This document shows, one piece after another, positions 8,236 to 16,376 of a DNA stretch of 28,989 nt. The position numbers and the translations under genes are program-made. How positions within the stretch are numbered: position 1 is the stretch's first letter; each line of letters starts with the position of its first letter. The notes under the pieces were generated by a model. It was given only the letters and a program-made list of their open reading frames with translations. It was not told the DNA's origin and ran no database searches. The DNA comes from a virus, in IMG/VR virus record IMGVR_UViG_3300030419_004887, positions 1-28,989 of that record. One strand, written 5' to 3'.

Positions 8236-11200
8236 TGTCTATCGTATCAAAAGATATAAAAATAGATTCAGGTGTATCTCAAGTTGAGGGTGGTGGATAT
8301 AAAGCATTTTTAGATTATCCAATCAAGATATATTATGATGTTACTCAAAGTAATACACATTTTGCAGATTTTGCAAGTGGTGATGAATTTGGTATGATTA
8401 AGTGGAATTTTTCAACACCAACTGATGATACACCAATACCTTTAATTGGAGATACTTATGGTGGCGATGAAATAGCAAACAATCAGATTTTAGTCACCGC
8501 GGTGGGGGTTGGTTCTACTAGAAAAGGTGGTTTTCAAAATTTAAACTTAATAGACCTTATTGGTGAAGATATAACAGGCGATATAGTAATAACAGCTATA
8601 CCTGTAATTGAGAATAATTCAACTCAAAGTCTAACAGATAAACCAGAATGGAAATCTACAATAACAATAAATTTTCAACACCCTTTTGATATTACGGATT
8701 CTGATAATGCTGCTTATGCAGAGGAAGCTGGGTTTGTTGGAAAACCATTTTTTGCTAAAATAATAGGGTTGAGAGATGGTAATAAAATTGAGTTAGATAG
8801 ACACTGGGATGATTTTAGAATTAATTATAATATTGTAACAAGTGAAACACTACAACCACGATTAGAACCAACTGAAGCTTTTGAATCTTGGAATATAATT
8901 CATAAATACCAAGACCCTCGTGATTTATTAACTTACATTCATTTAGGAGATGATAAAAAAGCTTTAGCTACAAATTTAAGAGAAGATAAAAAAACACTTA
9001 CAAAGTATCCGTACTCTACTTTGGTTAAATTATATGAACCTTTACCTGAAGATGTAGAAGAAAAAGATAATGTATACGTAGTCAAAGAACTTCTTCCTCA
9101 AAAAACTGAGGTAGTTGATTTAATTGCATATGACCAAGAAGATGAAGATGTATTAGTGTTACGAGTACCTAATTCAGAGTTAGTCGATTCACCGATAGTT
9201 AAAAGACCAACAAATTATAAAAGTTATAGTGATATAGTTACAACTGATAGACAATTACAAAATGATATAATTGATAAATATATTAGTGGTAGTCAAAAAC
9301 CAATTGAGTTAAATATAGATTATACTAATTATGAAAATTTTATAAATTTCTCTTCTGCAAAAACAAGGTTAAAAAACTTTAAATATAAAATGCAACAAAT
9401 AGAAAGTTATACTGCACAAAGTTCATCAAATGCAGAAATAACAAATGGTGCAGCTGATGCTTTAATTTTTGAAGGTAAAATACGAGAAATTAAAAACAAT
9501 TTTGATGGTTATGAAAATTATTTATATAATGTAAGTTCATCTTATGTTTCAAGTTCTATTGGAGTGTTTCCTGATGCAGCATGGCCTAAAACAGGAAGTG
9601 GAACTTATAGTGACCCGTTAAAACCAGTTAGTTCATCACATACAAGTTTTACAAATTGGTATGGTTCGGAAGTAAGTCGTACAGGTCAAATATATACAGC
9701 GTCTTTGTATGATATAGATAATCCAAATAGATTAGTAAACTTATTACCCATACACGTTAGAGAGGATGCTGAAAATAATCAATTCTTAGATTTTATGGAT
9801 ATGATTGGGCAACACTTTGACGAATTATGGGTATACACAAAAGCTATAGCAGATATAACAGATAGACAAAATGATTTAAGTAAAGGTTTTTCAAAAGATT
9901 TAATTTTTAATTTATCAAAAGCACTTGGTTTTGATGTACAAGATGGAAAAGATTTATTAGAATTAAGTAGAGTAGGTTTTGGACAAAAAGCTAGTGGAAG
10001 TGCATATTCTCTTTATACTTCAGGTTCTTTGAGTTCACCAGCTGAAGGCGATATATCAAAAGAAATAACAAAAAGAATTGTAGCAAGTATGCCTTATTTA
10101 CTTAAATCTAAAGGTACTGTTGGTTCTTTAAAAGGTTTAATGAACTGTTATGGTATACCAAGTTCTATACTTAGAGTACGAGAGTATGGTGGTGTACAAA
10201 AAGATAATCACAGAGCACAATTTGAAATAGCAAGAAAGTTTACAAAAGCTTTAGGATTTAATTTAAAACAATATGTAGAAACTACTTGGGTAGATGATGA
10301 TAATAGTAGTAGAAAACCAGAAACAATTGAACTTAGGTTTCGTTCACCTTCTACAGGTTCAGACCAAATTCTAATACAAAAAGATACAGATTGGGCTATT
10401 AAATTAAAAGATAATAGTTCACCTGATAAATATGGTACTGTTTCATTTATGTTATCTGGTTCAGAGGGTTATAAAGAAATTAGTTCTTCGTTATTACCAG
10501 TATTTGATGGAGAATATCATTCTGTAATGTTAAGGAAGTCAAAGATAAATACAGAATTATTTCCATTTACATCATTTGAAACAGGTTCATTGGTTAATCC
10601 ACCATTCTTAGTAGGAACAAATAGTGCTGAACGTGGTGAAGTAGAAATAGTAAGTAGTTCTAATGTTGCAAAAGTAGGAAGTAAAAGTTTAAGACATAAA
10701 CATACAGCAAATGATGGAACATCATATACATATTTTTATAGAAATCCTGGTGACGAATATTCTTCATACTCTTCAGCTCTAACAGATGTTAGCCAATATG
10801 AAACTTATTTATTTAGTGCATACGCTAAAGCGTCAGGTAGTACAGTTGATTCTTTAGCATCATTAACTTTGTTTGAATTAGACTCAGATGAAAATGTAGT
10901 AAATTGGGATGAAGAATTTGATTACTCAACAAATGAAGGTGGAATAAAATCATCTCAACGAGTTGGTTTGAATGAAACTGAATGGAAACAAATACAAGTA
11001 AAGAAAACAATTAAATTCCCTAATTCAGCAAAACTTGGTGTTCGTTTTGAAAATAATAAACCAAACTCTACAATTTTTTGGGATGATGTATCCCTAAGAA
11101 AAGTATCAGCTAATACTGATACAATAACAGATGCGTTTAGTTATGATTTATTCGTCAAAAAATATGACGCTGGTTTAGATAGAATAATACAAACTTCAAA

Positions 11201-12680
11201 AACAAATCTTACTATTTCAAGTTCAGCATCTCAGTCATATAATGCCGCTTGGACAGGTAGTGGTGATTTGTTTATTGGTGGTAATAATACTACACCGTTT
11301 AGTGCGACAAGATTATCAGGTTCATTAATGGAATTTAGATTATGGACTGAACCAGTAGAAGAAGAATATTTTGATATACACGTAGCTAATCCAAAGTCAT
11401 ATGTTGGTAATAGTGTTTCATCTTCTTATACTAATTTAGTGAGAAGATTTTCATTCGATGATAATAAAACATTATCTGATGGTGATTCACTTAGAGATGT
11501 AAGTGCTAACCAGACATATACTCAGAGTGGTAGTGCTCGTGGGTTTGGTGGTTCTAATCTTTTTGAATCAGTTATAGATAAAACAAAAACAATTATACCT
11601 AATCACGGCCCTAATCGTAGAATGGCCACAAAAATAAGAATAGAAAATAATGCATTAAGTGGTAGTGGAGCTGTATTAAATAGAAATACTAGATTTGACC
11701 AAAGTTCAAATGATTTTGCACCAATAGATTCTGCAAAATTAGGAATATACTTTTCACCTACTGATGTAATTAATGAAGATATTGTAAGTTCTTTTGCTAA
11801 CCTAGATTTTAATCAGTATCTTGGAGACCCAAGAGATGATTTTAAACAACACTATCGTGAACTAAAAGATGTGTCAGATACATACTTTCAAAAATATAGT
11901 GGTAATAATAATTTTTGGGATTATATGCATATTATAAAATATTATGACCAATCAGTATTTAAACAATTAAAAAAACTTGTACCAGCTCGAGCTAAATCTC
12001 ATATGGGAACGTTGATTGAAGGTAATATATTTGAAAGACCAAAGTCACCAGTTCAAAGAAATCAACCAAGTTTTACAAAACCTTTTTATGAGGATACAAT
12101 TAATTTTAGTCAACTTGAAACTGAACATGAAGCTAGTCGTTCATTAGTTTTAATTGAAACTCAATATCCGTCATATACGGCATCTTTAGATAGTTATGAT
12201 TTATTTAGAACACCAGCTTTATATAATCTTAGTTCGTCAAATGATAATTATGAAGATAGAAATTTATATTTAAATTCTGATGCTAAATACGGAGGCCCAA
12301 ATAAAGTATTTTCTGAAGCGACAGGTTCTATTATAATAGAAAATAGGAAATCAATACATAATAAAGAATATAGATTTTTCTATACAAGTTCAATAGAATT
12401 TGATAAGAGTTCGTTAAGTAGTACTAATAGATATGAAAATTTGTATACTTCAAAATCATTAGTAGAGTCAGATTTAGATGCCGAGTATCAATATGTTTTA
12501 CCACTTAATAGAAGTTTTTATGAGGGAGTTAAAAATACAAGATATACCACATTAGATGGTGATTTACCAATTATAGTAAGAACAACTTCACCTACAGTAG
12601 CCGTACCAACAGATTTTGGTATTTCTAAATTAAGAATTGACGATACTACTGAACAAAAAGGCCCTCAAGGGTTAGAATAA
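8235..12680 (+). CDS. Giant tail protein with tail-protein-I-like core and nested carbohydrate-binding domains
   Basis: This is a 1481-residue protein. A central segment resembles phage tail protein I/gp7-like baseplate proteins: LVNLLPIHVREDAEN (about 500), FLDFMDMIGQHFDELW, and ASMPYLLKSKGTVGSLKGL with CYGIP (about 615-645). Residues about 690-770 begin a LamG/concanavalin-like sandwich (SFMLSGSEGYKEISS, DGEYHSVMLRKS). It is interrupted at about 771-960 by a CBM4/9-like module (LFSAYAKASG; FWDDVSLRKV) and resumes at about 965-1055 (YDLFVKKYDAG; LFIGGNN; GSLMEFRLWTEPV). A late helix-rich region (about 1190-1265) has WDYMHIIKYYDQSVFKQLKKLVPARA. Probably a baseplate-to-fibre adaptor touching host glycans. 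Confidence 0.75.
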   Translation: MSIVSKDIKIDSGVSQVEGGGYKAFLDYPIKIYYDVTQSNTHFADFASGDEFGMIKWNFSTPTDDTPIPLIGDTYGGDEIANNQILVTAVGVGSTRKGGFQNLNLIDLIGEDITGDIVITAIPVIENNSTQSLTDKPEWKSTITINFQHPFDITDSDNAAYAEEAGFVGKPFFAKIIGLRDGNKIELDRHWDDFRINYNIVTSETLQPRLEPTEAFESWNIIHKYQDPRDLLTYIHLGDDKKALATNLREDKKTLTKYPYSTLVKLYEPLPEDVEEKDNVYVVKELLPQKTEVVDLIAYDQEDEDVLVLRVPNSELVDSPIVKRPTNYKSYSDIVTTDRQLQNDIIDKYISGSQKPIELNIDYTNYENFINFSSAKTRLKNFKYKMQQIESYTAQSSSNAEITNGAADALIFEGKIREIKNNFDGYENYLYNVSSSYVSSSIGVFPDAAWPKTGSGTYSDPLKPVSSSHTSFTNWYGSEVSRTGQIYTASLYDIDNPNRLVNLLPIHVREDAENNQFLDFMDMIGQHFDELWVYTKAIADITDRQNDLSKGFSKDLIFNLSKALGFDVQDGKDLLELSRVGFGQKASGSAYSLYTSGSLSSPAEGDISKEITKRIVASMPYLLKSKGTVGSLKGLMNCYGIPSSILRVREYGGVQKDNHRAQFEIARKFTKALGFNLKQYVETTWVDDDNSSRKPETIELRFRSPSTGSDQILIQKDTDWAIKLKDNSSPDKYGTVSFMLSGSEGYKEISSSLLPVFDGEYHSVMLRKSKINTELFPFTSFETGSLVNPPFLVGTNSAERGEVEIVSSSNVAKVGSKSLRHKHTANDGTSYTYFYRNPGDEYSSYSSALTDVSQYETYLFSAYAKASGSTVDSLASLTLFELDSDENVVNWDEEFDYSTNEGGIKSSQRVGLNETEWKQIQVKKTIKFPNSAKLGVRFENNKPNSTIFWDDVSLRKVSANTDTITDAFSYDLFVKKYDAGLDRIIQTSKTNLTISSSASQSYNAAWTGSGDLFIGGNNTTPFSATRLSGSLMEFRLWTEPVEEEYFDIHVANPKSYVGNSVSSSYTNLVRRFSFDDNKTLSDGDSLRDVSANQTYTQSGSARGFGGSNLFESVIDKTKTIIPNHGPNRRMATKIRIENNALSGSGAVLNRNTRFDQSSNDFAPIDSAKLGIYFSPTDVINEDIVSSFANLDFNQYLGDPRDDFKQHYRELKDVSDTYFQKYSGNNNFWDYMHIIKYYDQSVFKQLKKLVPARAKSHMGTLIEGNIFERPKSPVQRNQPSFTKPFYEDTINFSQLETEHEASRSLVLIETQYPSYTASLDSYDLFRTPALYNLSSSNDNYEDRNLYLNSDAKYGGPNKVFSEATGSIIIENRKSIHNKEYRFFYTSSIEFDKSSLSSTNRYENLYTSKSLVESDLDAEYQYVLPLNRSFYEGVKNTRYTTLDGDLPIIVRTTSPTVAVPTDFGISKLRIDDTTEQKGPQGLE

Positions 12681-12766
12681 ATTAAAATGTTTAAAAATTA
12701 TAATTTTAGATATTTATTTTTAGTGAAGTTATACTGTGTATATTTTATTTAAAGGATATTAAAATA
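12681..12766 (+). promoter_or_regulatory. Promoter-like gap before the fibre genes
   Basis: An 86-base AT-rich gap. It contains a 14-nt perfect palindrome AAAATTATAATTTT (12694-12707), then GTTATACT (12728-12735) with its TATACT 31 nt before the start at 12767. The same GTTATACT octamer precedes the gene at 513. AAAGGAT (12751-12757) is a fair ribosome site. No gene is seen. It probably allows separate transcription of the fibre genes. Confidence 0.4.
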
Positions 12767-13396
12767 ATGGGATTATATAATAGCTCAACTTTAAGCGTAG
12801 AAGCTATATTAACAACACGTGGAAAAGAATTACTTTCAACAGATGGAACTGTTAATATAACTAAATTTGCGTTAGGGGATGAAGAAATAGATTATACACT
12901 TTATGATGAAACACACCCTAATGGGACTGATTCTTTTGGAGTAGTTCTTGAAAATACTATTCCATTGGAAACATCACCAACGAGACAAAATTTAAAAAGT
13001 TACTTGTTAAATGAAGGCTTTAGTAATAAGAAATTAGTTGTACCACAAAGTACAACTTTAGAAGCGGACACAGCCTTTTTGATAAAACCAGTAACTAACG
13101 TTGATGGTAAAGTTCATAATGAAACTTACTTATTTGCAATTGATAATACAAAAATAGTAAGTTTAATGTCGATGCAAGGTATGCATGTAAAAAACGTGGG
13201 TAAAACATTTTCAGGTAAACAAGCGGCAGTTAGAGGAAACAGGATAAACCCTGGAGCAACAACTTTAATTACTGTGACAGGATTAGATACACGTTTAAAA
13301 GAAGTAATTGTTGTTACAGTTAACGCAGATTCGACTAATAAAACTCTTAGTCCATTTGATGAAACTGCAGAGGTAACAGATGCTAAATATTATTAA
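12767..13396 (+). CDS. Tail fibre/appendage-type virion protein, paralogue of the next gene
   Basis: This is a 209-residue protein. The N-terminal half carries ILTTRGKELLS, FALGDEEIDYTLYDETHPNGTD and a LENTIPLETSPTR segment, repeated almost exactly in the next protein (ILTKVGRERLS, FALSDEEIDYTLYDVTHPNGTD). The shared part covers about residues 1-75; C-termini diverge. The C-terminal part is beta-rich (ATTLITVTGLDTRLKEVIVVTVNADS) and Ig-like in feel. No signal peptide. Proteins with the DEEIDYxLYD motif occur as structural proteins in marine myoviruses. Likely a virion appendage; the binding target is unknown. Confidence 0.72.
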   Translation: MGLYNSSTLSVEAILTTRGKELLSTDGTVNITKFALGDEEIDYTLYDETHPNGTDSFGVVLENTIPLETSPTRQNLKSYLLNEGFSNKKLVVPQSTTLEADTAFLIKPVTNVDGKVHNETYLFAIDNTKIVSLMSMQGMHVKNVGKTFSGKQAAVRGNRINPGATTLITVTGLDTRLKEVIVVTVNADSTNKTLSPFDETAEVTDAKYY

Positions 13397-13415
13397 ATAA
13401 TAATGGAGTAATAAA

Positions 13416-14144
13416 ATGGGATTTTTAGATAATTCAAGTATAACAGTAGACGCGATTTTAACTAAAGTCGGAAGAGAGAGACTTTCACAAGGAGCGTTTC
13501 AAGTATCAAGATTTGCACTTAGTGATGAAGAAATTGATTATACTTTATATGACGTGACACATCCTAATGGAACTGACGCATATGGAACGGTTATTGAGAA
13601 TATGAACTTATTGGAGGCTAGTCCTAATAGAATAGGTTTCAATAGTCATCTTGTAAATGATTCAATTTCAGGTGCAAAAATAAAAATGGCAACATTAAAT
13701 TATAATGATGTTGATTCTGGTGATGTAATAATGTTATCACCATCTACAGAAGGAGCTAATGCTGAAAATTATTCTTTTGTAGTTGAGAATGTTGGTATAG
13801 CCGCATTTCAAAATACAGGTGGTACACCTGGATATAGTTCAACTGTAGCATCTTCTAAAACAGCTAAAATAGTAGCTCAAGCGTTTGGTGCACCATCACC
13901 AACAGCTACCACAAATGTTAATATTACTGGTTTACAATCTGGACTTACAGCCGTAGTGAGTATAACAGTTAATTATACACCAACAGATGGTAAAGATGCA
14001 CTTAACCCAAATAAAGATAAAATACTGAAGACGGGTGGTTCATCAAGTGGTGGTTCGGGTGCAGGACAAGGTGGAGCGTCAGGTCCTCCTGGAAGCGGCC
14101 CAGGAGCTGGAGCTAATAACCCAATGGGAAAACCTCGTGATTAA
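13416..14144 (+). CDS. Tail fibre/appendage paralogue with glycine-rich tail
   Basis: This 242-residue protein is homologous to the preceding gene over its N-terminal part (shared DEEIDYTLYD-x-THPNGTD motif), followed by a beta-rich region ending in NVNITGLQSGLTAVVSITVNY. The last about 35 residues are a low-complexity G/S/A/P tail (GGSSSGGSGAGQGG, then GPPGSGPGAG) absent from the paralogue. This could be a flexible or collagen-like tip, or a linker for an adhesin contact. GGAG (13404-13407) precedes the ATG. Tandem duplication followed by tail divergence fits host-recognition proteins. Confidence 0.72.
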   Translation: MGFLDNSSITVDAILTKVGRERLSQGAFQVSRFALSDEEIDYTLYDVTHPNGTDAYGTVIENMNLLEASPNRIGFNSHLVNDSISGAKIKMATLNYNDVDSGDVIMLSPSTEGANAENYSFVVENVGIAAFQNTGGTPGYSSTVASSKTAKIVAQAFGAPSPTATTNVNITGLQSGLTAVVSITVNYTPTDGKDALNPNKDKILKTGGSSSGGSGAGQGGASGPPGSGPGAGANNPMGKPRD

Positions 14145-14162
14145 TTATTAAGGAGTAATTAA

Positions 14163-15191
14163 ATGGCATATTATAAAAATTTAGAAGGAACTGATGTAAT
14201 TCAAAATGTAGGATTGGTAACTTCTGGAATATTTCAAGATGGAGCGTCAAGTATAACGCAATTCCATACATCTTCTACACAATATACAAACACTGGAGAT
14301 TATAGTGTTGACTCGTATAGATATAATCCAGGCACTAATGCGTCAGCATCTGTTCAGTTTGGTGTAGCGTTTGGACATGCTGAAGGAAGTGGTTCTTTAG
14401 GAACAAAAGGTTCTACTGGTGATAGACCAAGTGCAGCGGTATATGGTCAATTTAATAATTTAATTAATCCACCTCAAACAACTCGTTGGACTTTCGGACC
14501 AGTATCTGATGTAAAAAATATTTACACATTGAGTTTTAACAGAGCTAGAATGAGAGAAGAAATAGAACCTGGTGGTTGGGAATTACACGTAAAAAGTGGG
14601 ACAGGTAAAACAGTAAGATTAATTGATGATTCTTCTACGCTTGAAGGTGGTAATAATAATCAAAGAAATTTCGCACCTGAATATAATATTGTTAGTGGTA
14701 CACTTATAGGTGGTACATCAATATATAAAGCCGCCGCGTCTGAGAATGGTACATTAGGTTCATTTGGAACATTTTATCCAAAACTTGGGGTGATGGTTTT
14801 TAATCCTCAACGATTTACTAGTGGTAGTATAGCATTGGTAACTCTGAGTGGTTCTAATTCAGATGATAGAAACGCGTTAACTTTCTTCAAAGCTATTAAA
14901 GATGGTCAATATTTTCAAGCAAAAAGACAAGAACAAATAAAATCAAATCATTATTTTGTTCGTGCAACTTCCCAAGAGTTTAATGCTACAACAAATGAGA
15001 CATTCTATACTCAATCAGTATCTGGTATAAAAACAGTAATACCTGGTTTGAGAACAGACCCTAAAACATATATTACAACTGTTGGTCTTTATAATAATGA
15101 AAATGAATTGTTAGCTGTAGCTAAATTAAGTCAACCAATATTGAAATCCAAATCTAGAGAAGCTCTTATAAAAGTTAAACTTGATTTCTAA
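14163..15191 (+). CDS. Virion structural protein, first of a second paralogous pair
   Basis: This 342-residue, beta-rich protein has no signal peptide. Its C-terminus (TYITTVGLYNNENELLAVAKLSQPI, about 300-325) is clearly homologous to that of the next gene (TYVTTIGLYNDNNELLALGKTAMPI), and the N-termini also begin alike (a K-N-x-E motif, then S-S-x-x-x-F-x-x-x). It contains PPQTTRWTFGPVSDVKNIYTLSFNRARMREEI (split by natural turns at about 100-131). GGAG (14151-14154) precedes the ATG. Proteins with the VGLYNxxNELLAVAK ending are known virion structural proteins of marine phages. Probably part of the tail fibre or neck network. Confidence 0.72.
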   Translation: MAYYKNLEGTDVIQNVGLVTSGIFQDGASSITQFHTSSTQYTNTGDYSVDSYRYNPGTNASASVQFGVAFGHAEGSGSLGTKGSTGDRPSAAVYGQFNNLINPPQTTRWTFGPVSDVKNIYTLSFNRARMREEIEPGGWELHVKSGTGKTVRLIDDSSTLEGGNNNQRNFAPEYNIVSGTLIGGTSIYKAAASENGTLGSFGTFYPKLGVMVFNPQRFTSGSIALVTLSGSNSDDRNALTFFKAIKDGQYFQAKRQEQIKSNHYFVRATSQEFNATTNETFYTQSVSGIKTVIPGLRTDPKTYITTVGLYNNENELLAVAKLSQPILKSKSREALIKVKLDF

Positions 15192-15202
15192 GGGGCTAAA
15201 TA

Positions 15203-16273
15203 ATGTCATTTAGAAAAAACATTGAATCCGAAGATGTTTTACTATCGTCCTTTCAGACACATAAAGCGTTTGAGTTCAATGATTCTGATAGTGGTAGTGG
15301 ATTTTTTTCAGTTCCACTTACAAAAGGAACTGACGCGACTTTATATGGTTTTTCTGCTACTTCAGCAACTTCAACCACTATTTCAGAAAGTGTTTACTAT
15401 AAAATACCAACATATCACGAAATAAATAATCTATATTATAAAGATATTAGAAGTATGCGTGGTTACATCGATTATATTAGAGGTGTACCAACTAGTTCTA
15501 ATGCAGTTATTGATTACACATCAACTAATTTTTTAGAAGATACTACTTTACCCTTAAAAAGACCATATACCCGACAACTACACGATTCTGGTACAGTAAT
15601 TTCAGTACCTCAAAAATTTTATGGTGAATACATAAAACCAGGTTCTGTAACATTAACAGATGATAGTACAAATTCAACTTATATTTTAAAAGATGATAGT
15701 TATGGTAATCTTTATGATGTAGCATATTCTTCTAGTTATGCTAGTAGAGTTCCAGATTCTAAGTATAGTGGTAGTGTAGTAGGTAATGTTTTTTATAATG
15801 ATGGAATTATTGTTATTACTGAAACTGGTTCTTATTCATCAGTTGCAACTGGAAATGGTTCTGATGGATTTAGTTTAAAATTTAGTTCTACACAAACAAT
15901 ATATGAAAGAGAATATGTTTGTGTAGTTGGGGAAAATGAATTCCAACACACTACAAATAAAAGTTTAAAAACTGGAAGAAGTGGTAGTGTACTAATGGGC
16001 CCTTTTGTTACATCATCATTAAGAGGTACAGAACACGATGGTTTTCCATATCAAACGGTTGGTTATTCTACAAGTTCTTATGACGTAAATGGATACAATA
16101 TTGGTACTGAACTTATAGGAGAAGCAACACATTCAGATTTCGCTACTTATGTTACAACTATTGGTTTATATAATGATAACAACGAGTTATTAGCTTTAGG
16201 TAAAACCGCAATGCCAATAAAAAATGACAAGGAGTTAGCACTCACATTTGTTGTGAGATTCGACACAAACTAA
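15203..16273 (+). CDS. Virion structural protein, second of the paralogous pair
   Basis: This 356-residue, beta-rich protein is rich in S, T and Y. The C-terminal segment TYVTTIGLYNDNNELLALGKTAMPI (about 316-340) pairs it with the preceding gene; the middle has diverged, with YKIPTYHEINNLYYKDIRSMRGYI (split over about 66-90) and several glycine-rich turns. It ends the virion operon, and an AT-rich gap with promoter-like elements follows. Last in the fibre group and strongly diverged between paralogues, it is a candidate for the host-contact part, but no receptor-binding domain can be named. Confidence 0.72.
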   Translation: MSFRKNIESEDVLLSSFQTHKAFEFNDSDSGSGFFSVPLTKGTDATLYGFSATSATSTTISESVYYKIPTYHEINNLYYKDIRSMRGYIDYIRGVPTSSNAVIDYTSTNFLEDTTLPLKRPYTRQLHDSGTVISVPQKFYGEYIKPGSVTLTDDSTNSTYILKDDSYGNLYDVAYSSSYASRVPDSKYSGSVVGNVFYNDGIIVITETGSYSSVATGNGSDGFSLKFSSTQTIYEREYVCVVGENEFQHTTNKSLKTGRSGSVLMGPFVTSSLRGTEHDGFPYQTVGYSTSSYDVNGYNIGTELIGEATHSDFATYVTTIGLYNDNNELLALGKTAMPIKNDKELALTFVVRFDTN

Positions 16274-16376
16274 CTATTTTTTCATAATATATATTATATT
16301 TATATAAGAATAAAGTCTACAAGCCTTTTAAGGCCTTAAAAGGTTACTTCTTTTGAAAAATATAACGGGGATATTT
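16274..16376 (+). promoter_or_regulatory. Promoter-like leader before the export-gene block
   Basis: This 103-base non-coding stretch separates virion genes from secreted-protein genes. It carries TATATTTATAT (16295-16305), the 11-mer also found before 513 and 28266, then the 20-nt palindrome (listed separately), then ACGGGG (16365-16370), the ribosome site for the ATG at 16377. A TTG at 16353 is in frame but lacks a ribosome site and would add eight residues before the signal peptide, so I reject it as the start. Confidence 0.5.
16324..16343. repeat. 20-nt perfect palindrome in the leader of the export block
   Basis: CCTTTTAAGGCCTTAAAAGG reads identically on both strands. A23-side bases extend pairing slightly (G-T then A-T). 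As RNA it can fold into an eight-base-pair hairpin with a GGCC loop. The T-rich stretch after it is weak (TTACTTCTTTT), so it may be a partial terminator, an operator-like protein site, or an mRNA 5' hairpin protecting the long transcript that follows. Confidence 0.6.

Noticed and set aside
12694-12707. AAAATTATAATTTT palindrome as a terminator after the giant tail gene
   Set aside because: All A-T stem and no following T-run; expected by chance in AT-rich gaps.
16353-16376. TTG start eight codons upstream of the cargo protein
   Set aside because: No ribosome site, and it would put an extra segment before a good signal peptide; the ATG at 16377 has ACGGGG at the right distance.
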